Counted from the stretch's first letter, positions 1 to 6,403 are shown. The stretch is 7,819 nucleotides of DNA from Phycisphaerae bacterium (GCA_002690755.1 NZFT01000122.1:6010-13828), one strand, 5' to 3'. Notes: generated from the letters alone by a model not told the origin. Numbers and translations are program-made.

Positions 1-443
1 CTCGGCGATTCCTGATTCAGCAGGATCCTCGAGGAGACTTCGAGCACGTTCCCGGTTGAATCTAGCCAGCTCACGACGAAGGCGAGCCGGGCGGCGCCGA
101 GGACCGGATCCGGGCCTCGGTGACCGACGTCGACCGAAAATCGATGCTGCCATCCCGGAAGACACTCCACGGTTTCGAAGAGTCTGGAGATTCCGGGTCC
201 GCCCGTCGACGGGCCGGCGAGCCACGCGGCCCACGAACCATGCGACCGGAGCCCCGTAGATCGCCCGACCGCCCCGTCGTCGGACCAGGCCGCGATCGGT
301 TCGCCACCCTCGCCCGGCCCGATCTCGAAGCTGGGATTGTCGGGGATGCAGTCGATGTCGCCCCCAAAAGCCGCGGCCGCGACGGCGGATGCCGTCACGG
401 CCGCGGATTGAAGGACAGTTCTGAACTCAATTTTCCGGTTCAT
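1..443 (-). CDS. Secreted jelly-roll-like protein, N-terminal part (cut by left edge)
   Basis: The minus strand is open from an ATG at 443-441 to the window edge, giving 147 codons and no stop, so the C-terminus lies outside. It starts with a Sec-type signal peptide: MNRK, then an Ala/Val-rich stretch ending near residue 25. The mature part opens with CIPDNPSFE (residues 32-40), the 'N-x-x-F-E' start typical of CBM4/9-like beta-sandwich domains. A Trp/Ser-rich region (52-75) and a strand-rich region (117-141, ARLAFVVSWLDSTGNVLEV) follow. The order matches the first domain of the upstream gene at 494-2017 (ENPGFESP, then a KVEFRDASNTVIGL strand pair), so the two look like distant relatives. 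It starts 50 bases after that gene's stop with no hairpin between, suggesting one transcript. The ribosome site is weak: GGAG at 457-460, 13 bases from the ATG. Ligand and exact function are unknown. Confidence 0.8.
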   Translation of the reverse strand, partial: MNRKIEFRTVLQSAAVTASAVAAAAFGGDIDCIPDNPSFEIGPGEGGEPIAAWSDDGAVGRSTGLRSHGSWAAWLAGPSTGGPGISRLFETVECLPGWQHRFSVDVGHRGPDPVLGAARLAFVVSWLDSTGNVLEVSSRILLNQESP

Positions 444-493
444 GCGAGTGTCTAGGCTCCATTGCGGAATCGAATCATGAATTCAGGTCCGGC

Positions 494-2017
494 TCAGGGG
501 CCGGCACATCCGTTGCACTCGTCCTCGGCGATGCCGGCACAGATCGAGTCCCAACCGAACTGGCAGCAGATCGGATCCACCACACACACCGCATCGGTGC
601 AGACCTGGTCGGAGCAACTGGTGTTGCCGTTGGCCTCGCAGCAGTCGCAGTCGGGGCAGTCACCCTCGTCACCGGGGTCGTCGCCACCGCCGCCGCCGTC
701 GTCGGGGCACTCACCCCAGACGGCGAGGAACTCACCGAGGTCGATGCCGTTCACGAAGCCATCGTTGTTGAGGTCCTCGGGGCAGGCGGCGCACGCGCCC
801 CAGGCCGCGAAGAGGAAGCCGAAGTCGGCACCGTCGACGACGCCGTCGTCGTTGAAGTCGCCGGGGCATGCCACGGGGCCGCCGCCGCCGCTTTCGACGG
901 TCACGTCGACCGCGTCGATGCGAATCGAACCCGTGCCACAATTGGGCTGGACGATCTGGGCGACGATGCGGATCGACGTCGTGCCGGCGGGGGCGGTTCC
1001 GGAGACCTCGGCGAGATTCCAGGTGTCGTTGTCATACGCACCGGTGCCGTCGATCACCGTGCCGGCGATCGAATCGAGCGGGGCGCTGATGTCGTCGCCG
1101 AGGAATTCGATCTTCTGCAGGACGTAGTTGTCGGTGCCGACGATCGAATCCGGGGCCGGCGTGAAGGCCGACATCGAAAGTGTCACGAAGTCGCCTTCGA
1201 AGATGTCGGGAATGATCTGTCCGAGGCCGGAGACCCCGCCGGGATCGCACTGGCCGTCACCGTCGTAGTCCGGGAACGATCCGAACATGCCGGCGGAATG
1301 GGGGCCGTTGATGAAGTTGAAGTCGTCGAAGAAGACGTTGCCGTACTGCTCGGTCCAACCGTTGAAGGTCGGAAACACGAGGTACTGGTAGTCGACGCCG
1401 TTGTCGAAGTTCGGGTTGATCAGCGGCTTCGCGGCGTCCCGCTTGCTCGGCGCGAGCAGCATGTCGTCGATGTACATCGCACCGGCGTCGTCCTGGCCCG
1501 CCTGAAGGTAGACCGGCACGATCACCGCGGAGACGGCATTTTCGGGGGCGTAGGCGAGGAATTCTCCCGGGATCCACTCTTCGAGCGGCATCTTGGGGTC
1601 GTAACCCTCGAGAATCCGACGCTCGCCGAGGCCGATCACCGTGTTGGACGCATCCCGGAACTCGACTTTGATGCCGCCCCAGCTTCCGTTTCGAATCTGA
1701 TCGCCCGCCGGGGTCAGTGCGAATGCGCCGACCCGGTAGATCGAACCACCGACCACGGGGATGTCGTAGATCGACACCGCGCCGTTGCCGTTGAAGGGGG
1801 AGCAGAAGCAACCGAACATCTTGAGCGACCAGGCGGAATTGAGCGCGAACTCGCCGTTTCGATCGGCGTTGCCGAAGGTCGAGTAGGTCTTGGCGATCGG
1901 GCTTTCGAACCCGGGGTTTTCAAGAAGATTCGGGCCATCCGAATCCGAGGCAAAGGCGCCGGCCGCAGGGACGAGGGCTGCGGCAACGAGGCCGAGCGTC
2001 AGGGATCGAATGGTCAC
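494..2017 (-). CDS. Secreted double jelly-roll protein with dockerin-like pair and 12-Cys C-terminal module
   Basis: This is a complete 507-residue protein. The start is GTG (2017-2015), supported by AGGAG seven bases upstream and by a signal peptide beginning right there (residues 1-23, cleavage likely after AFA). Two beta-sandwich-like domains follow, at about 30-190 (opening LLENPGFESP) and 198-375 (opening LINPNFDNG). Each ends in a short strand with acidic residues (MYIDDMLLAP, SIRIDAVDVTVE), as in CBM4/9-like folds. After a Gly linker comes a dockerin-like pair of calcium-loop repeats, DFNDDGVVDGADF (387-399) and DLNNDGFVNGIDL (415-427), both ending in W-G-x-C. A DDGGGGG linker leads to a tail with 12 cysteines between 454 and 504, including CDCC, DPICC and WDSIC, a module seen in planctomycete exported proteins. 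It was probably made for the cell surface or matrix. No catalytic residues are recognised; carbohydrate binding is inferred from fold style and the divergent glycosidase gene. Confidence 0.88.
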   Translation of the reverse strand: MTIRSLTLGLVAAALVPAAGAFASDSDGPNLLENPGFESPIAKTYSTFGNADRNGEFALNSAWSLKMFGCFCSPFNGNGAVSIYDIPVVGGSIYRVGAFALTPAGDQIRNGSWGGIKVEFRDASNTVIGLGERRILEGYDPKMPLEEWIPGEFLAYAPENAVSAVIVPVYLQAGQDDAGAMYIDDMLLAPSKRDAAKPLINPNFDNGVDYQYLVFPTFNGWTEQYGNVFFDDFNFINGPHSAGMFGSFPDYDGDGQCDPGGVSGLGQIIPDIFEGDFVTLSMSAFTPAPDSIVGTDNYVLQKIEFLGDDISAPLDSIAGTVIDGTGAYDNDTWNLAEVSGTAPAGTTSIRIVAQIVQPNCGTGSIRIDAVDVTVESGGGGPVACPGDFNDDGVVDGADFGFLFAAWGACAACPEDLNNDGFVNGIDLGEFLAVWGECPDDGGGGGDDPGDEGDCPDCDCCEANGNTSCSDQVCTDAVCVVDPICCQFGWDSICAGIAEDECNGCAGP

Positions 2018-2024
2018 GGATCTA

Positions 2025-2029
2025 CTCCT
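2025..2029 (-). promoter_or_regulatory. Ribosome binding site that fixes a GTG start
   Basis: On the minus strand ACAGGAG lies seven bases before the GTG at 2017. It decides the start of the 507-residue gene, since no in-frame ATG sits nearby. The gene at 5720-6352 uses the same ACAGGAG core. Confidence 0.8.
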
Positions 2030-2221
2030 GTTTTGAAGAATGAGGAATCGAAGCCAGGAACGAATGTCGGGCCACGGTGCCCGTCGCGAACGGATCTGAA
2101 GCGGATCGAACGGATAACGAGATCGACTCGATCGTGCTCATCCGGATCACGGGCGGGATGGAAGCGGTCCTCGAAACGCGAGAGAAAGAAACAGTTTGGA
2201 CATCGAATGACCATTTGACGG

Positions 2222-2240
2222 ACTGTTCCAACTGTTCCAA
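2222..2240. repeat. Tandem 9-base repeat carrying TGTTCCAA
   Basis: CTGTTCCAA occurs twice in direct tandem (2223-2231 and 2232-2240), about 205 bases from the start at 2017 and 290 bases from the start at 2530. The core octamer TGTTCCAA occurs once more in the window, on the minus strand at 6393-6400 upstream of the PEP-CTERM-like gene, again outside coding sequence. A tandem site with nearly one helical turn of spacing could be a regulator operator, but no regulator is known. Confidence 0.4.
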
Positions 2241-2356
2241 TGCTACGCCTAAACCCTTCGTATTCCAGTCTTTCGCGAGACTTTTTTGATTTCGGACGGA
2301 CAAATCCGAGCGAGGAAAGTGCTGACTTCCAGATCATGGAAAATTTCCGTGTCGCG

Positions 2357-2457
2357 GACTTTCCACTCCGTTATTGCGGGTCGCTGAAACCCCGTTCCCA
2401 GACTCCTTTGTCTTCATTCTCAGAATGCAGCTTGTTGGTTTGTCCGCAGACTTTCCA
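2357..2457 (+). repeat. Dispersed direct repeat GACTTTCCA in the glycosidase leader region
   Basis: GACTTTCCA occurs at 2357-2365 and 2449-2457, each preceded by CG-G or CGCA and followed within a few bases by a CG. The second copy sits inside the proposed promoter spacer. Two copies of a 9-mer this close are uncommon by chance, but nothing else supports a function. Confidence 0.25.
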
Positions 2458-2468
2458 TTGCGTATCCT
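2440..2468 (+). promoter_or_regulatory. Possible sigma-70-type promoter for the glycosidase gene
   Basis: TTGTCC (2440-2445), a 17-base spacer and TATCCT (2463-2468) each match the consensus boxes in four of six positions. Transcription would start near 2475, leaving a leader of about 55 bases before the ATG at 2530. Planctomycete promoters are poorly described, so this is tentative. Confidence 0.3.
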
Positions 2469-2529
2469 CGAACAATCCCGACGATTCACCTCTGGAATCG
2501 CCCGACACATCCCTCGGAAACCCGAAGAC

Positions 2530-4587
2530 ATGAACCTCCGACTCAAAGTCCTTCTCGGCATGATCATCGCGATCATCCTCGTCGCTCCGAGCGACTCTTT
2601 CGCCAAGGGCGGCGATGGCGAAGGTCCCAGCATCGTTCAAGTCGATCAGACCAAGGATGGCTGGAGATTGCTCCGGAACGGGGAGCCGTTCTTCCTGAAG
2701 GGTGGCTGCATCGTCCGTGGCGTCGTGAGCCCCGAACTGCTCGAACTGTTCACCGAATTGAAGGACGCGGGCGGGAATTGCATCCGTCTCTGGGCCACCG
2801 GCCCCGGCACCATGGGGATCCTCGACGCGGCACACGAACACGGCCTTGGCGTGTTCCTCGGTCTCTGGATGGATCATCCGGTCGGCCACGTCGACAGCGC
2901 CGGCGCGTTCTTCGACTACACCAACGTGAACGCGGTTCTGAATCAGATCGAATCGCTTCGCGTACAGGTCGAGCTCTACAAGGATCACCCTGCGCTGCTC
3001 GCATGGGGCGTGGGCAACGAGATGGCGCACCTCACCGCGGAGGCGGACGCCCAGACCCTCGAAGTCCGCATGATCTGGCGAGCCATCAACCAGACCGCCG
3101 CGATGGTGAAGGACGTCGACCCCAATCACCCCACCGTCGCCGTGACCGCCGAGACCGGCGACTGGCACCAGATCGACAACGCGACCCAGCTCGCCAACTG
3201 GTGTCCGAACATCGACATCTGGGGGATCAACGCATACGAGACGATGCCGCAGATTCGCGACAAGGTCGAAAGCGGCCCGTGGGATCGTCCCTACTTCATT
3301 CCCGAGTATGGCCCGCAGGGCTGGTGGAGCTCCCCCCAGTGCAGCTGGAACACCCGCATCGAGCACTCCAACACCGTCAAGGCCGATTGGTACAAGAACG
3401 GCTGGGTCAATTCCATCGAAGGCGAGTCGGATCGATGCCTGGGCGGATTCGCGTTCGCCTGGGACACACTGGATTCGCCGCTTGATTCGTGGTGGACCAT
3501 GTTCGATCACGAAGGTCGTCCGACCGAGTGCATCGACGTGCTCTATGAGGCGTGGAACGGGACGCCGCCCGAGAACCGCTCCCCGGTGGTCACGGGGATC
3601 GACGGCCTCAACTGCCCGACCTATCAGGCCGGCGAAATGATCGTCGCCGAACTCCTCGCGACCGATCCCGAGGGTGACGCGCTGGAAGTCGACTGGCTCA
3701 TCGGTCGCGAAGTCTTCGACGCCGACGGCGGCTACCTCTGGGAGACCACCGGCGCGTGCGACTACCTCGTGCAGGGCGGCGGACTCAACCTCGAAGTGGA
3801 AGTGCCCGAGGCACCCGGCGCCTATCGGCTGGTGGCGTGGGCCCGTGACAGTGGAGGCCGGACCGGCGTCGCGACCACACCGTTCTTCGTCGACGGCGAG
3901 ATTCCGGAAGGCGAAGTTCCGATGCCCTTCCCGATCGACGACTACTACGGCCCCAGCGGCTTCATGGGCGCTTCGTGGATCCTGAATCGGACCAACACCG
4001 CATCTCCGAACGGGGCTTGCGGTGGCACCGGCCACAAGTTCACCGTCAACGCACCCCCGATCGCGATCTGGGCGGGTTGCGCCTGGCAGTTCCCGACCAA
4101 CAACTGGGGCACCGCACCCGGTCTCGAGATCATGTCGGGCGGAACCGCGGTGAAGTTCCTCGCCTGGAGCGACAAGCCCGGCACCGTCCTCGACTTCTTC
4201 GTGGGTACCGAAGGCACCGACGGTTTCGCCGTCAACCTCGATGGCGTCGAACTACCCCTCGAGCCCACCGAGATCTCGATCCCCCTCGACGGCATCGAGT
4301 ACGAGGACGTGGTCATCGGCTTCGGGTGGACCTATTCCCAAAACTTCGGTGACGACGGCGCCCGGGAGATCTTCATCTCCGACATCATCTGGGACGGTCC
4401 CCCGCCCCCGCCCCCGTGCCCGCTCGACCTCAACGACGATCGCCGGATCGACTCCTGGGACCTCGGCATCGTGCTGATGAACTACTTCAACACGAATGCC
4501 GGCGACGCCGATACGAACGGCGACGGCTTCGTCGACCAGCAGGACATCGCGGTGATCCTCGCGGCCTGGGGCCCCTGCCCGGAGTGA
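2530..4587 (+). CDS. Secreted clan GH-A glycoside hydrolase with Ig-like, beta-sandwich and dockerin-like domains
   Basis: This 685-residue protein starts at the ATG at 2530, where a signal peptide begins (residues 1-25, SFA then K). The frame stays open upstream to a TTG at 2374, but those 52 residues would bury the signal peptide. GGAAA at 2516-2520 is a modest ribosome site. Residues 43-345 form a TIM-barrel glycosidase: it opens with GWRLLRNGEPFFLKGG, has WGVGNE with the likely acid/base Glu164, and FIPEYG with the likely nucleophile Glu259, the usual retaining GH2/GH5-type arrangement. No N-terminal GH2 sandwich domains are present. An Ig/PKD-like domain follows (348-455, with ATDPEGDALEVDW), then a probable carbohydrate-binding beta-sandwich (463-622, starting MPFPIDDYYGPSGFMG), a six-proline linker and a dockerin-like pair (DLNDDRRIDSWDL, DTNGDGFVDQQDI) ending AAWGPC. 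It likely cleaves an external polysaccharide at the cell surface. I cannot name the substrate or exact family. Confidence 0.9.
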   Translation: MNLRLKVLLGMIIAIILVAPSDSFAKGGDGEGPSIVQVDQTKDGWRLLRNGEPFFLKGGCIVRGVVSPELLELFTELKDAGGNCIRLWATGPGTMGILDAAHEHGLGVFLGLWMDHPVGHVDSAGAFFDYTNVNAVLNQIESLRVQVELYKDHPALLAWGVGNEMAHLTAEADAQTLEVRMIWRAINQTAAMVKDVDPNHPTVAVTAETGDWHQIDNATQLANWCPNIDIWGINAYETMPQIRDKVESGPWDRPYFIPEYGPQGWWSSPQCSWNTRIEHSNTVKADWYKNGWVNSIEGESDRCLGGFAFAWDTLDSPLDSWWTMFDHEGRPTECIDVLYEAWNGTPPENRSPVVTGIDGLNCPTYQAGEMIVAELLATDPEGDALEVDWLIGREVFDADGGYLWETTGACDYLVQGGGLNLEVEVPEAPGAYRLVAWARDSGGRTGVATTPFFVDGEIPEGEVPMPFPIDDYYGPSGFMGASWILNRTNTASPNGACGGTGHKFTVNAPPIAIWAGCAWQFPTNNWGTAPGLEIMSGGTAVKFLAWSDKPGTVLDFFVGTEGTDGFAVNLDGVELPLEPTEISIPLDGIEYEDVVIGFGWTYSQNFGDDGAREIFISDIIWDGPPPPPPCPLDLNDDRRIDSWDLGIVLMNYFNTNAGDADTNGDGFVDQQDIAVILAAWGPCPE

Positions 4588-4613
4588 TTGCCGGATCCCC
4601 GCCCATCGGAACC

Positions 4614-4650
4614 ACGACGCCCGGCGACCTCGCCGGGCGTCGTTTCGTTC
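4614..4650 (+). terminator. Strong intrinsic terminator after the glycosidase gene
   Basis: A perfect 14-base inverted repeat (4614-4627 with 4630-4643, core ACGACGCCCGGCGA) forms a GC-rich hairpin 26 bases after the stop codon. It runs directly into the T-rich stretch TTTCGTT. It separates the glycosidase from the next plus-strand gene, which therefore probably has its own promoter. Confidence 0.88.
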
Positions 4651-4706
4651 ACGGTCACCGATCCCCTCCAAATGATTCCACGCCACGGTTCCGCTAGGTT
4701 GACTAC

Positions 4707-5330
4707 ATGAGCAACCCCACGACCGAGCCGAATGCCAACCCCAACATCGAAATCGAACTCGCCGGTGGCGAAGAAGTGATCGCGGTCGCCGAGTTCGATG
4801 CGAAGTCGATCATCCGATACCACTACTTCGGACTGATTCCGCTCTGTATCTTCATCGTGACGATCCCCCTCGCCTTGCTGATCGCCCTCTGCTACCGGAT
4901 CTGGCTCAAACGCGTCGTGGCCAGCTGGTCCGCGGTCCTGACCAACCGCAGCCTCCACGTTCGCAAGGGCATCTGGAACAAGACCGAGAAGACCATTCCG
5001 TTGGAGAAGATCACCGATCTCTCCAGCATCGAAGGGCTGGTCATGCGTTGGTCGGGCATCAAACGCCTCGGCATCGAGACCGCCGGACAATCCGGCCCCG
5101 GCGCCCTCGTCAGCCTGCTCGGCGTGGTCGACTCCGACGCCTTTCGCGGGCTCGTCCTCGACCAACGAGACCGTTCCAACCAGCCCGGGTCGGTCGAGGG
5201 CGACACCACGAATCATGCCGCGACCTCCGCGTCGAGCGACGAGACCCTGCTGGAGATCCAAGGCACCCTGGCGGCCATGGCGGCCGATCTCAAACGGGTC
5301 GCGGATCGACTCGACGACACGTCTTCCTGA
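4707..5330 (+). CDS. Membrane-anchored bacterial PH domain protein (YdbS/YdbT-like, DUF304 type)
   Basis: This complete 207-residue protein starts at ATG 4707 with AGGT seven bases upstream. A polar N-terminus (1-37) precedes a hydrophobic stretch of about 25 residues (41-66, FGLIPLCIFIVTIPLALLIA), which could be one helix or a tight pair. Residues 68-152 match the bacterial PH (bPH2) pattern: LTNRSLHVRKGIW, then TEKTIPLEKITDLSSIEG, then GIKRLGIETAGQSG. A low-complexity linker with many Ser/Thr/Asn leads to a helix (178-203, LLEIQGTLAAMAADLKRVADRL) that may form a coiled coil. Proteins of this family sit in the cytoplasmic membrane with the PH domain in the cytosol; their role is largely unknown. 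It lies downstream of a strong terminator, so it need not be linked to the glycosidase. No signal peptide or catalytic residues are seen. Confidence 0.85.
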   Translation: MSNPTTEPNANPNIEIELAGGEEVIAVAEFDAKSIIRYHYFGLIPLCIFIVTIPLALLIALCYRIWLKRVVASWSAVLTNRSLHVRKGIWNKTEKTIPLEKITDLSSIEGLVMRWSGIKRLGIETAGQSGPGALVSLLGVVDSDAFRGLVLDQRDRSNQPGSVEGDTTNHAATSASSDETLLEIQGTLAAMAADLKRVADRLDDTSS

Positions 5331-5623
5331 CCCCACCCTCGTTCCGATCAGGGGCGGGCCCGGGAGAACGGGACTCACCCCGCCACCGGCGGCGGAGGCG
5401 ACGCACGCCGCCCCCGAGCGGCCGCATCTCGAACTGGCAGCCACACATGGTGAGGGTCGCGGCCGCGAGCCGCCATGGCGGGTTCAAGGGCGTTCCAGGG
5501 ACCCGGAACCCGAAAACCACCGCTCGAGATGGTCCGTGGCCTTGAGCTTGATGCGGCGTCGATCCACCCGCCTCCGACCAGCCCGCCTCGTCTCCGCGCC
5601 CCGTGGCACCGAGATCGCGTCCT
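5331..5623. other. GC-rich gene-free stretch (gap continues to 5719)
   Basis: Between the PH-domain gene and the minus-strand gene ending at 5720 there are 389 bases without a convincing gene. Open frames exist on both strands, but their products are Arg/Pro/Gly-rich with no recognisable domain and no good ribosome site, as expected of high-GC non-coding DNA. A short CCGCC-ACC-GGCGG hairpin lies near 5390 but has no T-tract. The right part (5624-5689) holds a tandem repeat and a terminator. Confidence 0.65.
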
Positions 5624-5655
5624 CCCGGATGCCGAGAAACCCGGATGCCGAGAAA
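5624..5655. repeat. Perfect 16-base tandem duplication
   Basis: CCCGGATGCCGAGAAA is present twice with no gap (5624-5639 and 5640-5655). The right copy supplies part of the T-tract of the adjacent minus-strand terminator. It is probably a slippage-type duplication in non-coding DNA. Confidence 0.9.
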
Positions 5656-5689
5656 CAAAGATGGCGGCGCCTGGAAAGGCACCGCCATC
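5650..5689 (-). terminator. Intrinsic terminator of the PEP-CTERM-like gene
   Basis: Two 12-base arms (5660-5671 and 5678-5689) pair around a six-base loop. Read on the minus strand the single imperfect pair is a G-U wobble, and the hairpin is followed by TTTGTTTCT. Read on the plus strand that pair becomes an A-C mismatch and there is no T-tract. The structure thus points to the minus-strand gene whose stop is 30 bases away. Confidence 0.85.
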
Positions 5690-5719
5690 GATGAAGATCA
5701 TGAATCGACGAACGTCGAA

Positions 5720-6352
5720 TCAGCCGCGTCGGCGACGACCGGCGAGGCCGGCCACACCGAGGAGGGCGATCGCACCCGGGGCGGGAACGATGCTTCCGTA
5801 GAAGTTCGTGCCCCAGACCGCACCGCTATCGGTACCATCGCCGGGAATGTCAGTCTGAACGTAGGTGAAGTCGAAGCTGATCCGGGTCGCCGAGGCGGCA
5901 CCCGCGTCGAGGACGTAGTCGAGGCTGTAGATGTAGACGGTATCGGTGAGCGAGGACGCATTCACCGTTCCGGCGATGACGGAGAATCCGTAGTCGGTGC
6001 CGGCATCGCCGTACCAGAAGTTCAACTGGATGTTGGCGTTGTTTCCAGCGAACGGACTCTTGCCGTTCTCGATGTACATTTCACCACCGAACGCGATGAG
6101 GTCGCCCTCGGCATAATCACCGGCCACGCCGACATCCTGGGTGAAGCCGCTGTAGTTCGGCGTACCACTGAAGGTGCCGTAGGCGACGACCGCGGCGTTA
6201 CCGCCGAAGAAGCCGACGTCGTAGGGTCCTTCGGAACCGCCGAACTGGGTCCAGCCTTCGGCACCGTTGCTGAAACTGCCGTTGGTGATGTCGGCAGTCG
6301 CGATGGCCGAGCCCATCGATGCGACCACCGTCGCAAGAATCACATTCTTCAT
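5720..6352 (-). CDS. Small secreted protein with PEP-CTERM-like sorting tail
   Basis: This complete 210-residue protein starts at ATG 6352, eight bases after AGGAG. A longer frame to a TTG at 6412 is rejected because the signal peptide (MKNVILATVV to ATA, residues 1-20) begins at 6352. The mature part opens with ITNGSFSNGAEGW (22-34), again the 'N-G-x-F ... W' start of jelly-roll-like domains, and continues as a Gly/Asn/Tyr/Phe-rich beta-strand protein to about residue 187. It has no cysteine. The C-terminus, VPAPGAIALLGVAGLAG plus RRRRG, is the planctomycete form of a PEP-CTERM tail: a short PAPG motif, a hydrophobic helix and an Arg cluster. Such tails are read by exosortases, which process proteins for the outer surface or matrix. 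No exosortase lies in the window. Function is unknown; a structural or binding surface protein is most likely. Confidence 0.88.
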   Translation of the reverse strand: MKNVILATVVASMGSAIATADITNGSFSNGAEGWTQFGGSEGPYDVGFFGGNAAVVAYGTFSGTPNYSGFTQDVGVAGDYAEGDLIAFGGEMYIENGKSPFAGNNANIQLNFWYGDAGTDYGFSVIAGTVNASSLTDTVYIYSLDYVLDAGAASATRISFDFTYVQTDIPGDGTDSGAVWGTNFYGSIVPAPGAIALLGVAGLAGRRRRG

Positions 6353-6360
6353 CTTTGAAT

Positions 6361-6365
6361 CTCCT
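6361..6365 (-). promoter_or_regulatory. Ribosome binding site of the PEP-CTERM-like gene
   Basis: Minus-strand ACAGGAG lies eight bases before the ATG at 6352 and selects this start over the upstream in-frame TTG. Just upstream of it, GCGACC and GGTCGT (6372-6390) can form a small hairpin on the minus strand, placed where it might affect translation. Confidence 0.8.
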
Positions 6366-6403
6366 GTGGGAACGACCTGGGAAGGGTCGCGTTTGGAACA
6401 AAG

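Larger units (their letters stand above)
2018..2529. other. Divergent intergenic region, 512 bases
   Basis: This region separates the minus-strand gene starting at 2017 from the plus-strand glycosidase starting at 2530. From roughly 2200 to 2460 it is richer in A and T than the flanking genes. Open frames crossing it have no homology I can recognise, no fitting start signals and no typical composition, so I read it as non-coding. It should hold the promoters of both genes. It contains a tandem TGTTCCAA motif, a 9-base direct repeat 92 bases apart, and a possible plus-strand promoter, each listed separately. I found no convincing -35/-10 pair for the minus-strand gene and no riboswitch-like structure. 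Confidence 0.7.

Noticed and set aside
681..893. GGC/GGT trinucleotide runs as a microsatellite
   Set aside because: They lie in frame and encode the Gly linkers between domains of the secreted protein, so coding needs explain them.
1298..2218. A 306-codon open frame on the plus strand
   Set aside because: It is antisense to the secreted double jelly-roll gene and carries no recognisable motif.
2014..2337. A 107-codon minus-strand frame in the divergent region, containing a CPNC motif
   Set aside because: The motif is a single CxxC in an Arg/Phe-rich product with no domain; it overlaps the start of the 2017 gene and has no good ribosome site.
2374..2529. A 52-residue N-terminal extension of the glycosidase starting at TTG 2374
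   Set aside because: It begins with a rare start codon, covers the probable promoter, and would bury the signal peptide that begins at the ATG at 2530.
2371..4035. A 554-codon open frame on the minus strand
   Set aside because: It lies antisense to the well-supported glycosidase, has the Val/Gly/Asp-rich composition of a high-GC shadow frame, and shows no domain or ribosome site.
5388..5404. CCGCC-ACC-GGCGG hairpin after the PH-domain gene as a terminator
   Set aside because: The stem is short and no T-tract follows in either direction.
4482..5444. A 320-codon open frame on the minus strand
   Set aside because: It overlaps the end of the glycosidase, a strong terminator and the whole PH-domain gene, all better supported on the plus strand.
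5603..6358. A 251-codon open frame on the plus strand
   Set aside because: It is the complement of the PEP-CTERM-like gene and its terminator, with shadow-frame composition.
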